The notes under the pieces are model-generated. The model saw nothing but the letters and a program-made list of their open reading frames with translations. It had not been told where the DNA came from and made no database searches. 64,000 nt of DNA, taken from Branchiostoma lanceolatum. Its lineage: Eukaryota > Chordata > Leptocardii > Amphioxiformes > Branchiostomatidae. Shown piece after piece: positions 11,712 through 22,630 of this stretch. Position 1 is the stretch's first letter. The number at the start of each line of letters is the position of its first letter. A program made the translations under genes and the position numbers. The DNA lies in the NCBI RefSeq assembly GCF_035083965.1, contig NC_089726.1, positions 17,427,501 through 17,491,500 on the forward strand. The letters run 5' to 3'.

Positions 11712-13252
11712 ATGGACGACTTGATTAGAAACAACTACGTCCTTCTAAGGGAGAGACTACAAGTTGAGAAACTGATTCCCCATTTCATCGAGAGACGATT
11801 GCTGGATTTCCCTGACAAGCAGGTCGTCATGAGCAAAACAACCACGCCAGCCAAGGCCGAGGCTCTCCTAGAGTTCCTGACCAAGAAGGGCACATGTAAA
11901 CCAGAGGAATTTTTGGAGATATTGAAGAAAGGGGACCACCAGCACGTTGCAGACCAACTGAAGATAACGAGCTCGCAAAAGGAAACTACGGAAGGTAACT
12001 TGAAACTAATGTTATTACTTTTAAGTGATGCAGTATAGGGGAAATGTGTTAAGGGTGCACTAGCCAATTCTTTTTGTTTATGCTTACTGCTTATTTGGAG
12101 ACCTTCTTCAGATTCTGTACATTGCATCAACAAAGGTGTGAGGATCAGCAGGTAACCGTATACAGTGCACTTTCTAAAACCTTCGTATCTATGAATATTG
12201 ATTTTCAAAATTTGTTGACATTGCATATATAATCATAGATCTGTGTTTGTTTGCAGGAGCATTCAGCGCAAGGTTGGGGGACAACAGTACTGGTACGCAA
12301 GGCAGTGAAGGTTTCAATGGGAGCAGTTCTGACGAAGAAAGTCTACAGGAAAACTACAGACTACTGATCGACGACACAATCTTTGACGAGGAAGTACTTA
12401 ATGATTCAGAAAAGTTTGAAAGAAGGCTATCATATTTCAGGCAACATGTTGATAGTGCATTGCACTACTTCAAACTGTCATGGAAAGCAAAGCTACGAAT
12501 TAGAGTCAAGAAGAGAGCCAAGCGTCTCGCTTCAAAGGTACACAGAAAGCTATTTTCGGAAAGAAACCTAGGATCAAGCTATGACAAGATGGTAGAGTGC
12601 TTTGCACTATTCTCTGCAACCTTGCAGAAGATTGAAGATGGATGTGTACTCTGTACTCTTGAGTTTGATGACATCTCAGATTTGAAGTCGTTTCTGAGAG
12701 GCTACCGGGATGGAAAATTGTCAGAAACTCTAACACAAGAACTCATCACAGAGGAGATGAAACAGGAAGAAGGACCAGACCTCTACGTCCATGTAACACT
12801 GCTGGTTGCAAAAGGCAGTGTTGGGGCAGGTGATGAAGGTAGGGAATCAAGATGGCATTGAATATACGCGTACGAGTAAAGTAGATATATATATACTCAA
12901 AGCTGTTTGTTGCTTGCTGGTTTATCGTAACTGCAATATGCACCTGTCCATTTATTGAAAACTTAAGTACCAATGGTATAGACATTTGACCTACTAACCC
13001 TCACACCGCTCGTCCACAAATTGTCAGCCCTAATTTTTATACAACTGACCACTTGCTGACCCAACTTACGTGCATGCACCCTTAGCTTATACATGAACCA
13101 CTGATACTCACCCATCTAACACAGGCAGTGAACCGGAGGAAACAGATCACATGCCAGAAGACAAAGAAGTGCAGAAGACAATCCCAGGCCTGAGACCTGA
13201 TTCAACAACACCAGGTCAGCAAGAAAGAGTTTCACTTGTTTAGAAATACCAT

Positions 13253-13312
<60 letters not shown>

Positions 13313-14247
13313 TCCCTCTCCCTCTCCCTCTCTCTCTCAATCTGATACAATCTGACATTGGATGGCAATGATTAAATATGCAAATTGGCAATATCAAAAT
13401 GCCGACAGGAGTTTGCTATCAAAACTCAAAGGTCACTCTTTGGGTAATACTAGTACTGGTCGTATTGCAGACATGTACCATTAATACATAAAGCAATAGG
13501 CACCCAATCATCTAGCATTTTTGACCAATTTGAACGTCTGATTTCTCCTTAGGGCTTAAGAAGAGTATTTCTAGATCTCTGGACGACATACATGCCATGC
13601 AGTTGCAGATCCATCCTGTACAGAAAGGCACCCCTCAACCAGATCTCAGCAGTCTCGATCTAGCCACCACCTTTGTCCAAGATTCTCGCGTGAAAGACTG
13701 GGCATGTGATTCACTCACAAACCACTTGGCCCTAAGATTATCTGTAAAGTCACGACAACTGCAAGAAGCCCAGCGCAAGGTGAAGAGCACCATTGAGCTT
13801 CATAACAACAAGATTGAAGAGCAGGCCTCCGTCATGCTTAGACTCAGTGATGTGGTCAGGGAGCTTACCCATAAGCTTGAAACAGCAGAAAAGATTCTCT
13901 CCGACAAGAACTCAGAAATCCAACAGCAGAGAGAAGCCATCAAGAACCTAACAGCGATAAATGAAGACCTACAAGCTCAAAGCACGAAACTAGCTGCAAA
14001 TGTGGAGGGTAAAGAAACAAGGGAGCAGGCCTCCGTCATGATTCTCTCTGACAAGAACTCAGAAATCCAACAGCAAAAAGAAGCAACCAAGAACCTGACC
14101 ACAGTAATTGAAGACTTACAAGCTGAAAACACTAAACTAGCTGCCAAGGTGGAGGATAAAGAAACTAAGGAACATGACCTTGAAGTCGTGCCGAGCTCGG
14201 CTGGCGTTTCCGGAGGTGGACAGTCGGGTAAGAATTTCTCTTTCTAA
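11712..14247 (+). CDS. Death-fold adaptor-like protein: CARD, TRADD-N-like domain, coiled coil
   Basis: Exons: 11712-11994 (acceptor at 11697), 12257-12838, 13125-13214 and 13553-14227 or 14247. Every junction is phase 1, so any internal exon can be skipped in frame. Residues 1-86 form a CARD: an alternating amphipathic helical pattern starting Met-Asp-Asp-Leu, with RLLDF and LEFLTKKG blocks. Around residues 200-280 a segment with FLRGYRDGKL and a following beta-like VHVTLLV resembles the N-terminal domain of TRADD (FLRAYREGAL in human). Exon 4 is a long coiled coil with an internal duplication of a ~45-residue block containing ILSDKNSEIQQQ. Exon 4 can stop at TAA 14245-14247 or splice at CAGTCGG|GTAAGA into the CRADD-like exons. 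The role is inferred to be signalling-complex assembly in apoptosis or innate immunity. CARD call 0.85, TRADD-N 0.5. Confidence 0.72.
13252..13340. repeat. (CT)n microsatellite
   Basis: About 30 CT units grading into CTCCCT hexamers, in the intron between exons 3 and 4 of the death-fold gene. Confidence 0.95.
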
Positions 14248-14899
14248 AGTATACTGCAACTTTGCATCACCAATCTTAACAAGAGTCTTAGGAACCGAAA
14301 TCTGCATGAAACTTTGTTTTTTTATTAAACCAGTTCCCCCTATTCTATATCGCTCTATGGTATGACCCCCACCTGTCGGGCCCTGGAGAAGTGACCCACT
14401 TTCGCTATAAATAGCTACTAACAGATGTGCCACAATATGCAATGGACAACACTGCAAATATGGATTTTCCTCATTACTTATGCAAGTTAAGTCCAATTTG
14501 CATAATTTGCACTTAAGTGTGTACATCTCTGTCCAACCTACCTGCGTACCAAATAACATGACAATCTGTCGTTCCTTTCTTCAGTTATTCTCCTTAGAAG
14601 ATTTTTACAAATACGCCATTGCAGTTCCAGTGACACATACCAGGGGTCCCAAAATCGACCTTGACCTTTCTCCTCCCAACACCTACCCACATACCAAATA
14701 TCATTACAATCCATCTACATGTTCTACAGTTATGTTGACCTTAGGCATCCGGTGACACAAACATACACACAAACACGTAAACGCACGCAAAACAGTATCT
14801 CCATGAAAAAGCCTTTTTTCATGAAGATAATAACAAGAAAATGCTTTCTGAAAAACAAGACAAGTAAGCATAGGTGGTTAGAGCCGAGAGGCAGAGTGC

Positions 14900-15480
14900 A
14901 TGATTGTTGAGTAGAATGTTGCTATACGAAGATGTCGTCTATGTACCTCTACCAGATTAATGGTTTGAGGTTCTTTTTTGTAGACGTGTTGCTCCCCGAA
15001 TTTTCCAATGAAGATGTTTGAAGGCGCCACTCTCGTTTCCATAGCTGTGCCTTGGATTTGGTTGGATGTAGTATCCTCCTTTTAACTCTAGGTTATTCGG
15101 GTTCAGTATCCTGTCCGGTACATTGTAGATAGTAGGAATGTCGAAAGAGTTCTTTTGGAGCGTCGCCAGTTCGCGACACGCTTCGCAACACACCTTCTTC
15201 CATTGGATGTTAGATTAGAGGGATGGCACGTCCAGGGTGACCAGTGTGGCAGTCGGCGATATCTTCCCGAATGTGTTGAGTTTCTGCAAGAAGTCCGTTG
15301 TGTCCTTGATGTAGGGTGGTAGTATTTGCACCAAAGGATGGAGATGGTGGTGAGCAAATTCAATGATCCTTTCTGTTGCACAGTCATTGGCTGAGATGGT
15401 TAGTCTGCCAGGCTTTATTCTTTGTGGATTTTTGAGAGAAGGGCGTTCTTGGATGTAAGGGCGCAAACTAGTTGAACTCG
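14900..15480 (-). mobile_element. Penelope-like element reverse-transcriptase fragment, decayed
   Basis: Minus-strand frames at 15466-15215, 15193-14957 and neighbours together encode pieces typical of Penelope-like RT: PGRLTISANDCATERIIEF, LPPYIKDTTDFLQKLN, then VTLDVPSL and, in another frame, CEACRELA. At least one frameshift separates them and no endonuclease domain is seen, so the copy is dead. It sits between the coiled-coil exon and the CRADD-like exons. Confidence 0.75.
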
Positions 15481-16199
15481 TCTTCGCCGATAGTTCCTTC
15501 TTGCCAGTGTTTTGATGTTTTTGGTGCCGTTTGGTTATTTGTTTATGTATGTGTATATACTATGTTTATGTGTGGTGAGGGCATAACTAGAGAAGCTGTG
15601 GGTGGAACTTACGATATTTGGTAGGTAGGTAGGGGTCAGGAAAACGTTCGATAACATGCCTCCTACTAGTTCTAGTGGCTTTCTACTGTATGGCAGCAGA
15701 GCTTCCAGTTGTGATATTTGGTGTTCTGAACATGCCATGGTCGTGATTTTGGGGTGCAGTAGAGAGCTCTAGCGGTACACACCCTAGTTCTTCCGCGACC
15801 GTGACAAAAAAAAGTGACGACACAGTTCACATATCTCATGATGTGCTGCTAAGTGACATTGCATACTAACAAGGCTGAAAACATGGTGTGTTTCGGGAGC
15901 AAATTGAGTTTGGATCCGAGACTTGTTTCCAGATATTCATCCGCGTTGAAAGTGGAGCGTCTCTTTGCCCGAGATTTGCCTTTAGTTTGTAGTGTTCTGT
16001 GGGTGATGTTGCTTTGCCTTGCGTCGTGGATGATGAAAAGAATATAAGTACTAGCATTTTCTTTACAATTGGCTCGATTACATGCTAGTTGTTTCTCTCT
16101 CTGACAACATCAGTCGTTTCTGCTGAAAAACAGTTTTCTATGAGTTTTATCCTACGCCAAAAAAAATGCGCATCATTTTTGACTCTGACCGTCCTTTTA

Positions 16200-17641
16200 C
16201 CGAAGCCAAGAACAAATTCAATTCAATTCAATTCAGTTTATTAAATCAACTTTACAGCGTTACATAAAAGCTGAATTGTGTTGATTTTTACACAAACACT
16301 GTACACAACATCATCCACAATTAATTAAAAAAAAACAGTACGCATGTAACATAACATAACATATAACAGCGCATAAATTTCCAATATCCGTACACAGTTA
16401 AGAGCAAAAGCCACTCGTCTAGAAACATCATTGGTAATCAAACTAACAGTATGGGTATTACTGAGTTGCCTTGTTGTACAGGCGGATAGCCTGGTGCAGG
16501 AATGAGTTTTTGAGTCTCTGTGTACGGGCTGCTGGTACAGTGATGGCCATGCCATTTCTCAAGGTTCGCCCTGAGGCAAGAGCCCTGGCAGGAGGAACCA
16601 TGTCGTGCAGTGGGTGATTTTCCTCCAGCATGTTTCTGAGTAGTTTTACAGCTGCAGCCTCACGGCGTACTTTCAAAGTTGGCAATGTGGGCACCTCCCT
16701 TCTTCCTCCCAGAGAGATTATTTGCAGCGCTCTCTTTTGAACCCTCTCCATGTTCTGCTCCTGCTCTTTGTTACAGCCTACAAGTAGCACGTGGCCATAC
16801 TCTAGTACAGGTCTGATCAATGTAATGTATATTTGCACTAAGTCAGCAACGCTGGTGCCCTGTTTTGTAAGGAGCCTTAAGTAGTGGAGTCTGCGAGAGG
16901 CCTTTGTGATCATAGAGCTAACTTGTTCATTAAAAGTCAAATTCTTGTCCAGAATAAAACCCAGGCCCTTGGCTAGCCCAACACATGGCACTTCTTGTCC
17001 CCCGAGACACAGTTCTGGTGGAACAGGAACTGATCTGTTAAAGCAAATTTGTAGCAGCTGGCTTTTCTTGCCATTTAAAGTCATCTTGTTGTCACATGCC
17101 CACTCGTCAAGCTGGCACGCTTCCTCCTCCACTGTCTTGTCACTGTCGGCCACAGCCACTTGGAGGGTACGCGACAAGCTGACGTCATCGGCGTAGCCTA
17201 CATTTAGAGTACTACAATACACTGGTGACCTTGTGCTCATAAAAAGCAAGAACAGATAGGGCGAGAGAACACCCCCCTGCAGAACTCCAGATGTAAGTGT
17301 ACACCAGGTGCTAAACTTGCCGTGGGTCACTACTCTTTGCTGTCTCTGTAGAGGTAGTCATGTATCCATGACACCATGTACGGGCTCGCTTGCAGGTTGA
17401 TGACACAGGTCAGGAGTAGAGCATGGTCCACCCGATCAAAAGCCTTACTCATATCTGCGAAGAGAGCTCTTACTAGAGTTGGCTTCTTGGAGTCAAGTGC
17501 AGACAGCCAGGTTTGCACCATGCGTACCAGTGCTATGGTAGTCGACGAGCCTTTCATATAGGCATACTGGTCCCGAATAACCGCAGTCAGAGAGGGGAGT
17601 AGTCTCTTAAGAATGCATCTTTCTAGTAATTTTGCCAAGCC
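16200..17641 (-). mobile_element. Non-LTR (LINE) retrotransposon fragment, frameshifted
   Basis: Read on the minus strand, 17638-17330 encodes the RT block with FADMSKAFDRVDH. 17330-16458 continues with QGGVLSPYLF and the catalytic-type YADDV, then the RT thumb and C-terminal region. A one-base frameshift near 17333 (in the DSK region) separates the two frames. The 3' end carries the tandem tail (ATTGA)n at about 16203-16240. The 5' portion, including endonuclease, is missing. The family (CR1/Jockey-like or related) is unresolved. Confidence 0.85.
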
Positions 17642-17905
17642 AAATGCTCAGAAAAAACGCTTCTTGTACAGAATATCTAGCACCTGGAATTGTTTATAAC
17701 TATAAAGTAATGAGATATTGTACATGGACCTCAAGTAGCATTATCTTTCTTTTATCACTTATGTACATGTTTATTCTGCATATGTTGTGTTCCTATGTGC
17801 CATGTTATTTTGTCCAGTCATGTTTTTGAATGGACCACAGGAAGTCTGATTTAGAGTAGCTGTTTAGCTAAGTGTGGGTCCTAATAAACTCAACTCAACT
17901 TAACC
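17642..17905 (+). mobile_element. LINE 3'-end fragment, forward orientation
   Basis: It contains the 3'-terminal motif GGACCACAGGAAG followed by AGTGTGGGTCCTAATAAA and a short CTCAA-type tail, a layout common to 3' ends of CR1-like elements. It abuts the opposite-strand LINE at 16200-17641. Confidence 0.6.
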
Positions 17906-18148
17906 GCAAACACCATAATTACTTCACGGAAAAGTGTGTCCTACGGATTCTTCTTCCCTTTCAGAATGCATCGCTCGGTCGTGTTTGTTCAATACATAGG
18001 GTAAAATCACAAAAGTTACTTCCGGGTTTGATAGCCAGAACAAATGAGTCACGTTGAAGTTTTCGTCCACTCAGCTCTGACCAGTCTGCAAGTGAATGTA
18101 GGTTCTTATACTTAAATTTTGTCTTTCGATGTTGTAGGAAGTACAGGA

Positions 18149-19391
18149 ATGGAGGAGAGGCACAAGAAAATCTTGAAGAGGAAATATAAAGACCTCACCC
18201 GGGACCTTAGGCCGGACGATATCATGGATCATCTAATACAAGAGGATGTCTTTGACTTTAATGACATTGAACTGGTGAGAGCCCAAAAAGTGAACAAGCT
18301 ACAGGTGGAGAAACTGTTGAGCATCCTCATGACCCGCGGTCCCAGGGCGTTTGGTGTGTTCCTGGAATCGCTGGAAGAGCGGTACCTTTGGCTACACAAG
18401 GACCTGAAGAAGGCAGACGAGGAGTCAGCGAGACAACCACAACAACTGATACCAAAACAAGACAAGAAGACCAGCACCAGCGATGCAGGGCACACTGAGC
18501 AGAAGCGGAAGACGGGAAGGCTAAAGGTTCCACCTGATGAGATCGACAGCAAACGTGTTACAGAGAAACAGCCGTCTTGGCTGGAAGATTAGGTGAGTGA
18601 GTCGTTGTCACTTTGAGAAAGACAAGTAATTGTTTATCCCGTCGTGACTTTGGGTTTTTTAATGCAGTCTGCGGTCCATCTAAACTATGTGCCTGACTCT
18701 AACTGCCTTTATTGAATACGTGCATGTGAAGTAGTGTATGTTAGAGGAAAAAAAGTTGTTGCAGGCAACAAGAGAGTGTACAATGTACATCTCAAGACTT
18801 GTTTCTATACACCTGTGCATACAGTTCAAACTATCAAAGCAGTCTGGATTTTTTCCAGTAGAGAATTTGAAATGCTATTGTCGAGATTCAAGTGTGATAC
18901 TTTCAATGTTAGTATAGCAACCTGTACAACTTCCAATGTTGACTTACAGCCATACACAAGGGTGCATTGCTACCACCATCACACTCGTATGAGGTTGACC
19001 ACTGCACCAGAAGACAGTTGTGCACTGGCAGAGACCCTGAAACTTCGATGTCCAGGTCTTTCATGAACGTGTATTACTGGTGTACTGGTGTAATTGTCTC
19101 CTATTTGTCAAGCACGGAGTTGGTAGTAAAATAATAACGAAGTTTTCTTGTGTTTATAATTATCCAGGGAACCAGTGGGAGAACCTGGCCATACATCTGG
19201 ACCTGACGATGGCAGATTTGGACAGGTTCAAGGCAGACAATCCCTACAACATCAGGTCACAGATATTCTCCATGCTGATGGACTGGAGGGCCATGAGAGG
19301 GGCAGCTGCCACGGTGGGAACACTGATCCGCGGTCTGGAGGACTCTGGTGTTGAAGTGGACGCGTTTAAGTTTTTAATCCAGACAAATTAG
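18149..19391 (+). CDS. CRADD: CRADD/RAIDD-like CARD and death-domain exons
   Basis: The CARD exon is 18138-18592 (acceptor GTTGTAG), with ATG at 18149 starting Met-Glu-Glu-Arg-His, matching the position and style of the human CRADD start as I recall it. The CARD has SILMTRGPRAFGVFLESL, close to the RGPKAF block of CRADD. The death-domain exon is 19168-19391 (acceptor TATCCAG), encoding NQWENLAIHLDL, FKADNPYNIRSQIF and DWRAMRG, again close to the CRADD death domain. CRADD bridges PIDD1 and caspase-2. The anomaly is that the CARD frame ends at TAG 18590-18592, directly before a perfect donor (TAG|GTGAGT), and the death-domain exon needs a phase-1 donor. Thus CARD and death domain cannot be joined simply. 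An intervening exon ending 19053 (CCAG|GTCTTT, phase 1) is possible. AATAAA lies at 19991. Confidence 0.68.
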
Positions 19392-19439
19392 ATTAGTCTT
19401 GTGAATACAGATGTATGACGTCCACAGAGATATCTGGAG

Positions 19440-19463
19440 AGAGATCCATAAAACGACAGATCT

Positions 19464-19494
<31 letters not shown>

Positions 19495-19500
19495 AAGATA
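19440..19500. repeat. (GA)n microsatellite
   Basis: GAGA-rich tract with GATA interruptions in the probable 3' UTR of the CRADD-like gene. Confidence 0.9.
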
Positions 19501-20233
19501 GAGCGAGAGAGATGTTTGTGTCTTTCTAATTATGTTGAAAAATAATGCTACCATGAATTGTTACATCATATAGTTTTCTCACTTCATTGAACAACAAGAA
19601 TGTGTCCTTATATACATATATTTTCAGTGATTTTGATTTTTTTCATCTCCTCACTAATTTCGTATTGGAAAATAACCAATATTTCGAAGCAGCTAAAACA
19701 AATGTGAGGTGGTAATGAATGGTGTACAAGAAACAATGCTTGGGAAACCAAAATGTATACTACTTGCAATGATCAAACCACGGTATTGTATGATAAAAGT
19801 TTTCTACAGTGAATATCATCTATGTGAAAACGGCAGATAAACAAAAAGGCTATGGCTTTACTTCAGAATGTTGATGACACATAACACAAAAGTACTACTA
19901 GTAAGAACCAAAAAGATTTACCGTGATTTATGGCAATGCTAACGGCATCATCTGAAAGAGTGAGTGTGACAGAGCTCAGATGCATAAGTCAATAAAGATG
20001 TAATTACTGCTGGAGTATGTTTCCATGCTATGGTGGATAATTTGCGTCTTGCAAAAACGTTCAAAGAGACGTCATCAAATGCGTTTCTTTTTGCAAGCTC
20101 AAAAATACCTGTGTTATTCTTGGTATCATGCTTTTCTTTAGTGACGATAAGTTTCCTGGATCTTTTAAACCATGAGAGCTGGATGTGTACTGTCTCAGAG
20201 CTTGCCTGTCACCTGCCATGGTACGTTACCTTT

Positions 20234-20338
20234 CCCCTTTTATAAACAAAACATAACTCAGGTGACCCTGAGTTTATTTCCCACTGCTACCAGGTGTAAC
20301 TATACAAACATTATCAGCTGTGGACATGCTTAGTGGAT
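20234..20338. repeat. 105-bp direct repeat, left copy
   Basis: The 105 bases beginning CCCCTTTTATAAACAAAACA and ending GCTTAGTGGAT are repeated without a visible mismatch at 21105-21209. The two copies exactly bracket a 766-bp module of the tandem array. Confidence 0.9.
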
Positions 20339-21104
20339 CAACATCAACAAGAAAGTTTACGCTGTACTACATTAAAACCAGAATCAAATTTGTACGGAAA
20401 GATCGAAGACTTGACTCAAGCTATTTAGATCAACATTTCACGTAAGTCTGTGTCCTACGGACTTCTGTTTTAACATTTGGAATCATGCTATAATCGGCCC
20501 AACGTAGAAACAAGATAACCTCTACGAAGTCTATAGTAGCCGGCCCGCCGTAAATGACACAACATTAGAGACCTTAGAACACCATTTCAAGGTTAAAAAC
20601 TTTGGATCACATTTGAAGTTGAAAAGTGCGATTACGTAACCTGTGGCGCATAATGTCTCATCAAGTCATCACGTATGAGGTAAGATAACTTCTCCAACCT
20701 TCTTCCCGAAACATAGTCTTGTCTGAGAACCATTTTTCGTAGACGCTGCTAGCGCTGTTACGAACTCTGTCCATCTTGAAGGCTTTCGTACAGTAAACAG
20801 AAGCATACATCGAACGTGAGGACGTAAACAGAACGTCTGACTTGTGACGTCTCGGAATGTAACCGTTACATTCGAAGTTCGAACGTACACAACTGTGCGT
20901 TGCCTTGGCAATGTGACGTCGGCGACATTCACATGTAGTTGTAACGTCGTTGCACGTTTCAAAGAACCATCTTTATGGAAAGGGAAAGGCTAACCCTAAT
21001 GAGAAAAACGGTGGGGCCATGAAAGCTCTCCACTGAATGGTTTGCCGTATGTGACTATGTATCGGTTACTGTAAGTATATTTATGCTTGCGTCGATTCTA
21101 TGTA
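20339..21104. repeat. Tandem-array unit U0 (partial), bracketed by 105-bp repeats
   Basis: This matches units at 22631-23667, 23668-24805 and 24806-25110. Landmarks shared by the units are ATAATCGGCCCAACG, GCCGGCCCGCCGTAAATGA, TTACGTAACCTGT and TTGGCAATGTGACGTCGGCG. The minus-strand frame of ~90 codons in each core differs mostly by amino-acid-changing substitutions and by frame-shifting indels near its end, so I do not call it a gene. Confidence 0.85.
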
Positions 21105-21209
21105 CCCCTTTTATAAACAAAACATAACTCAGGTGACCCTGAGTTTATTTCCCACTGCTACCAGGTGTAACTATACAAACATTATCAGCTGTGGACATGC
21201 TTAGTGGAT
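21105..21209. repeat. 105-bp direct repeat, right copy
   Basis: Identical to 20234-20338; see that entry. Confidence 0.9.
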
Positions 21210-21239
21210 GAAGGATCAGCTATATCCATAATTGCCATG

Positions 21240-21360
21240 GTGCACACGTTATTAGTCAAGCAACTGGATAAAGTTTTGAAATTATCAAGTTGCTTGAGTA
21301 ATTATCCAGTTGCTTCAGTAATTATTTTGAGCGCATCTTACTACCTGGATGTCTAACTTT
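21240..21360 (-). mobile_element. CAAGCAACTGGATAA foldback element
   Basis: It contains GTCAAGCAACTGGATAA and its complement TTATCCAGTTGCTTCAG, and ends CTACCTGGATGTCTAAC. The copy at 53263-53365 has the same parts in the opposite orientation. Confidence 0.65.
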
Positions 21361-21993
21361 CATCAACACACGTTATTGCATGAATTTTATTCAACGATTT
21401 TTCTTTATATGTGAATGTGAAGTAACAATTTCAAGTACGTCATCCCGTTATGTTATCCATTAACTTGAACTGTTTATATGAGCGTCACAGCACTGATAGG
21501 TTATGGATGTCTTGGAAAAAAATTAAATAGGCAGGCAGCAGAATCCTATAGTACATATATATGTACATTGCCCGATTTTTAAAAGATATGTTTGTAAGAC
21601 CGGTATAGATACTGGTACCTTTTTAGTTTGTACAGATCACACGGTAATTTGAACACAAGTTGAAATAGACCACTTCCTAGTTTTTTTTTGTTTTTTTTTT
21701 TTGGGGGGGGGGGGGGTGGCAGACGTTTCGGTACGGACCAAAGTTGGTATGGCCCCGTGCACGTGCACCTGCGCAAGTTTACTTTATACGCGGTGCCCAG
21801 GGTACAACGACTATGTCGTCCCTACTTTGTCCCTGTGTCCGACTGTACCACATGTACAAGATATCGGAAAACCTGGTTGAGAGCCTCCGAGCATATATTT
21901 TCTATATTCTAACTGTAAGGGCTTGCCACAACCTCTGTTTGTTTTGTTAAACTACTTGGAATGAATAAAAAAAAAATAAAATAAAAAATATAG

Positions 21994-22160
21994 CTCGCCA
22001 CTGACGAGAAGCTAGGGCGAGCCAGACTCGAAAAGGCCAGTCCTCAGGAAATCTGTATCATGTTGGAGGAGGCTGGCCAGATTGGCAAGGGTAACTTAGG
22101 CCTGCTAATTGACCTACTGGGACAGGGCAGGTTAGCTAAGCTGAAGCAAGGAAAGTCGAA
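21994..22160 (+). pseudogene. DED-like exon or remnant
   Basis: After an acceptor-like AAAAATATAG, an open frame from 21994 reads through SPQEICIMLEEAG, then QIGKGNLGLLIDLLGQG, RLAKLK. This is the pattern of helices 3-6 of a death-effector domain (Leu-Glu-x-x-Gly-x-Ile ... Asn-Leu-x-x-Leu-x-x-Leu-Leu). Helices 1-2 are not visible upstream and no clean donor follows, so it may be a lone internal exon or a remnant. It lies 2.6 kb downstream of the CRADD-like exons. Confidence 0.4.
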
Positions 22161-22364
22161 GAGGAAAAAATTTAACACTAACGGTGTACATGAAAATAAG
22201 TCTGCGTGTATGCTGACAGTAACAAATCACACTTCATTTTTTTTTACCTCTGTTCGGGTTAAGATATGGGTGGTGATAACGGGGCTCCACTTTTCACCCT
22301 ATCGTGCACTCCTTAAACATCATTCTTTATACATTACGTGCTGGGGCCCTGCATTAAAATCACT

Positions 22365-22547
22365 CCTTAATGCTGAATACCATCCATACACAGGAAAACA
22401 CACCAGTCCCTTATCAATGTATTGAACACGAGCCACACACAGGAAAACACAGTAGTCTAGTCTCTTGTACTGAACATTATTCACACATATGCAAACAGCT
22501 CTGTCCCTGGTGCTGAACAACATCCACACCACAGACATGCAAACAGA
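22365..22547. repeat. Degenerate ~45-50-bp tandem repeat
   Basis: About four diverged units, each with a TGAACA(C/T)-like start, CCA(C/T)AC, a GGAAAACAC or CATGCAAACAG block and a GTCTCTGT-like end. It leads directly into the palindrome at 22548-22629. Confidence 0.55.
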
Positions 22548-22629
22548 CCTGTCACACACACATACACATTTACTCCTAGCCCACTGTATACAGTGGGCTA
22601 GGAGTAAATGTGTATGTGTGTGCGACAGG
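22548..22629. repeat. 82-bp near-perfect palindrome without spacer
   Basis: The sequence runs CCTGTCACACACACATACAC... through the centre ACTGTATACAGT and back to ...GTGTGTGCGACAGG. Only one base pair fails. It can extrude as a ~40-bp hairpin on either strand. Confidence 0.92.
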
Positions 22630-22630
22630 T

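Noticed and set aside
18229-18552. Antisense frames over the CRADD-like CARD exon
   Set aside because: Shadows of the sense coding exon.
21690-21717. Poly(T)-poly(G) tract as a functional element
   Set aside because: Homopolymers of this kind are common mutational or assembly products; no supporting context.
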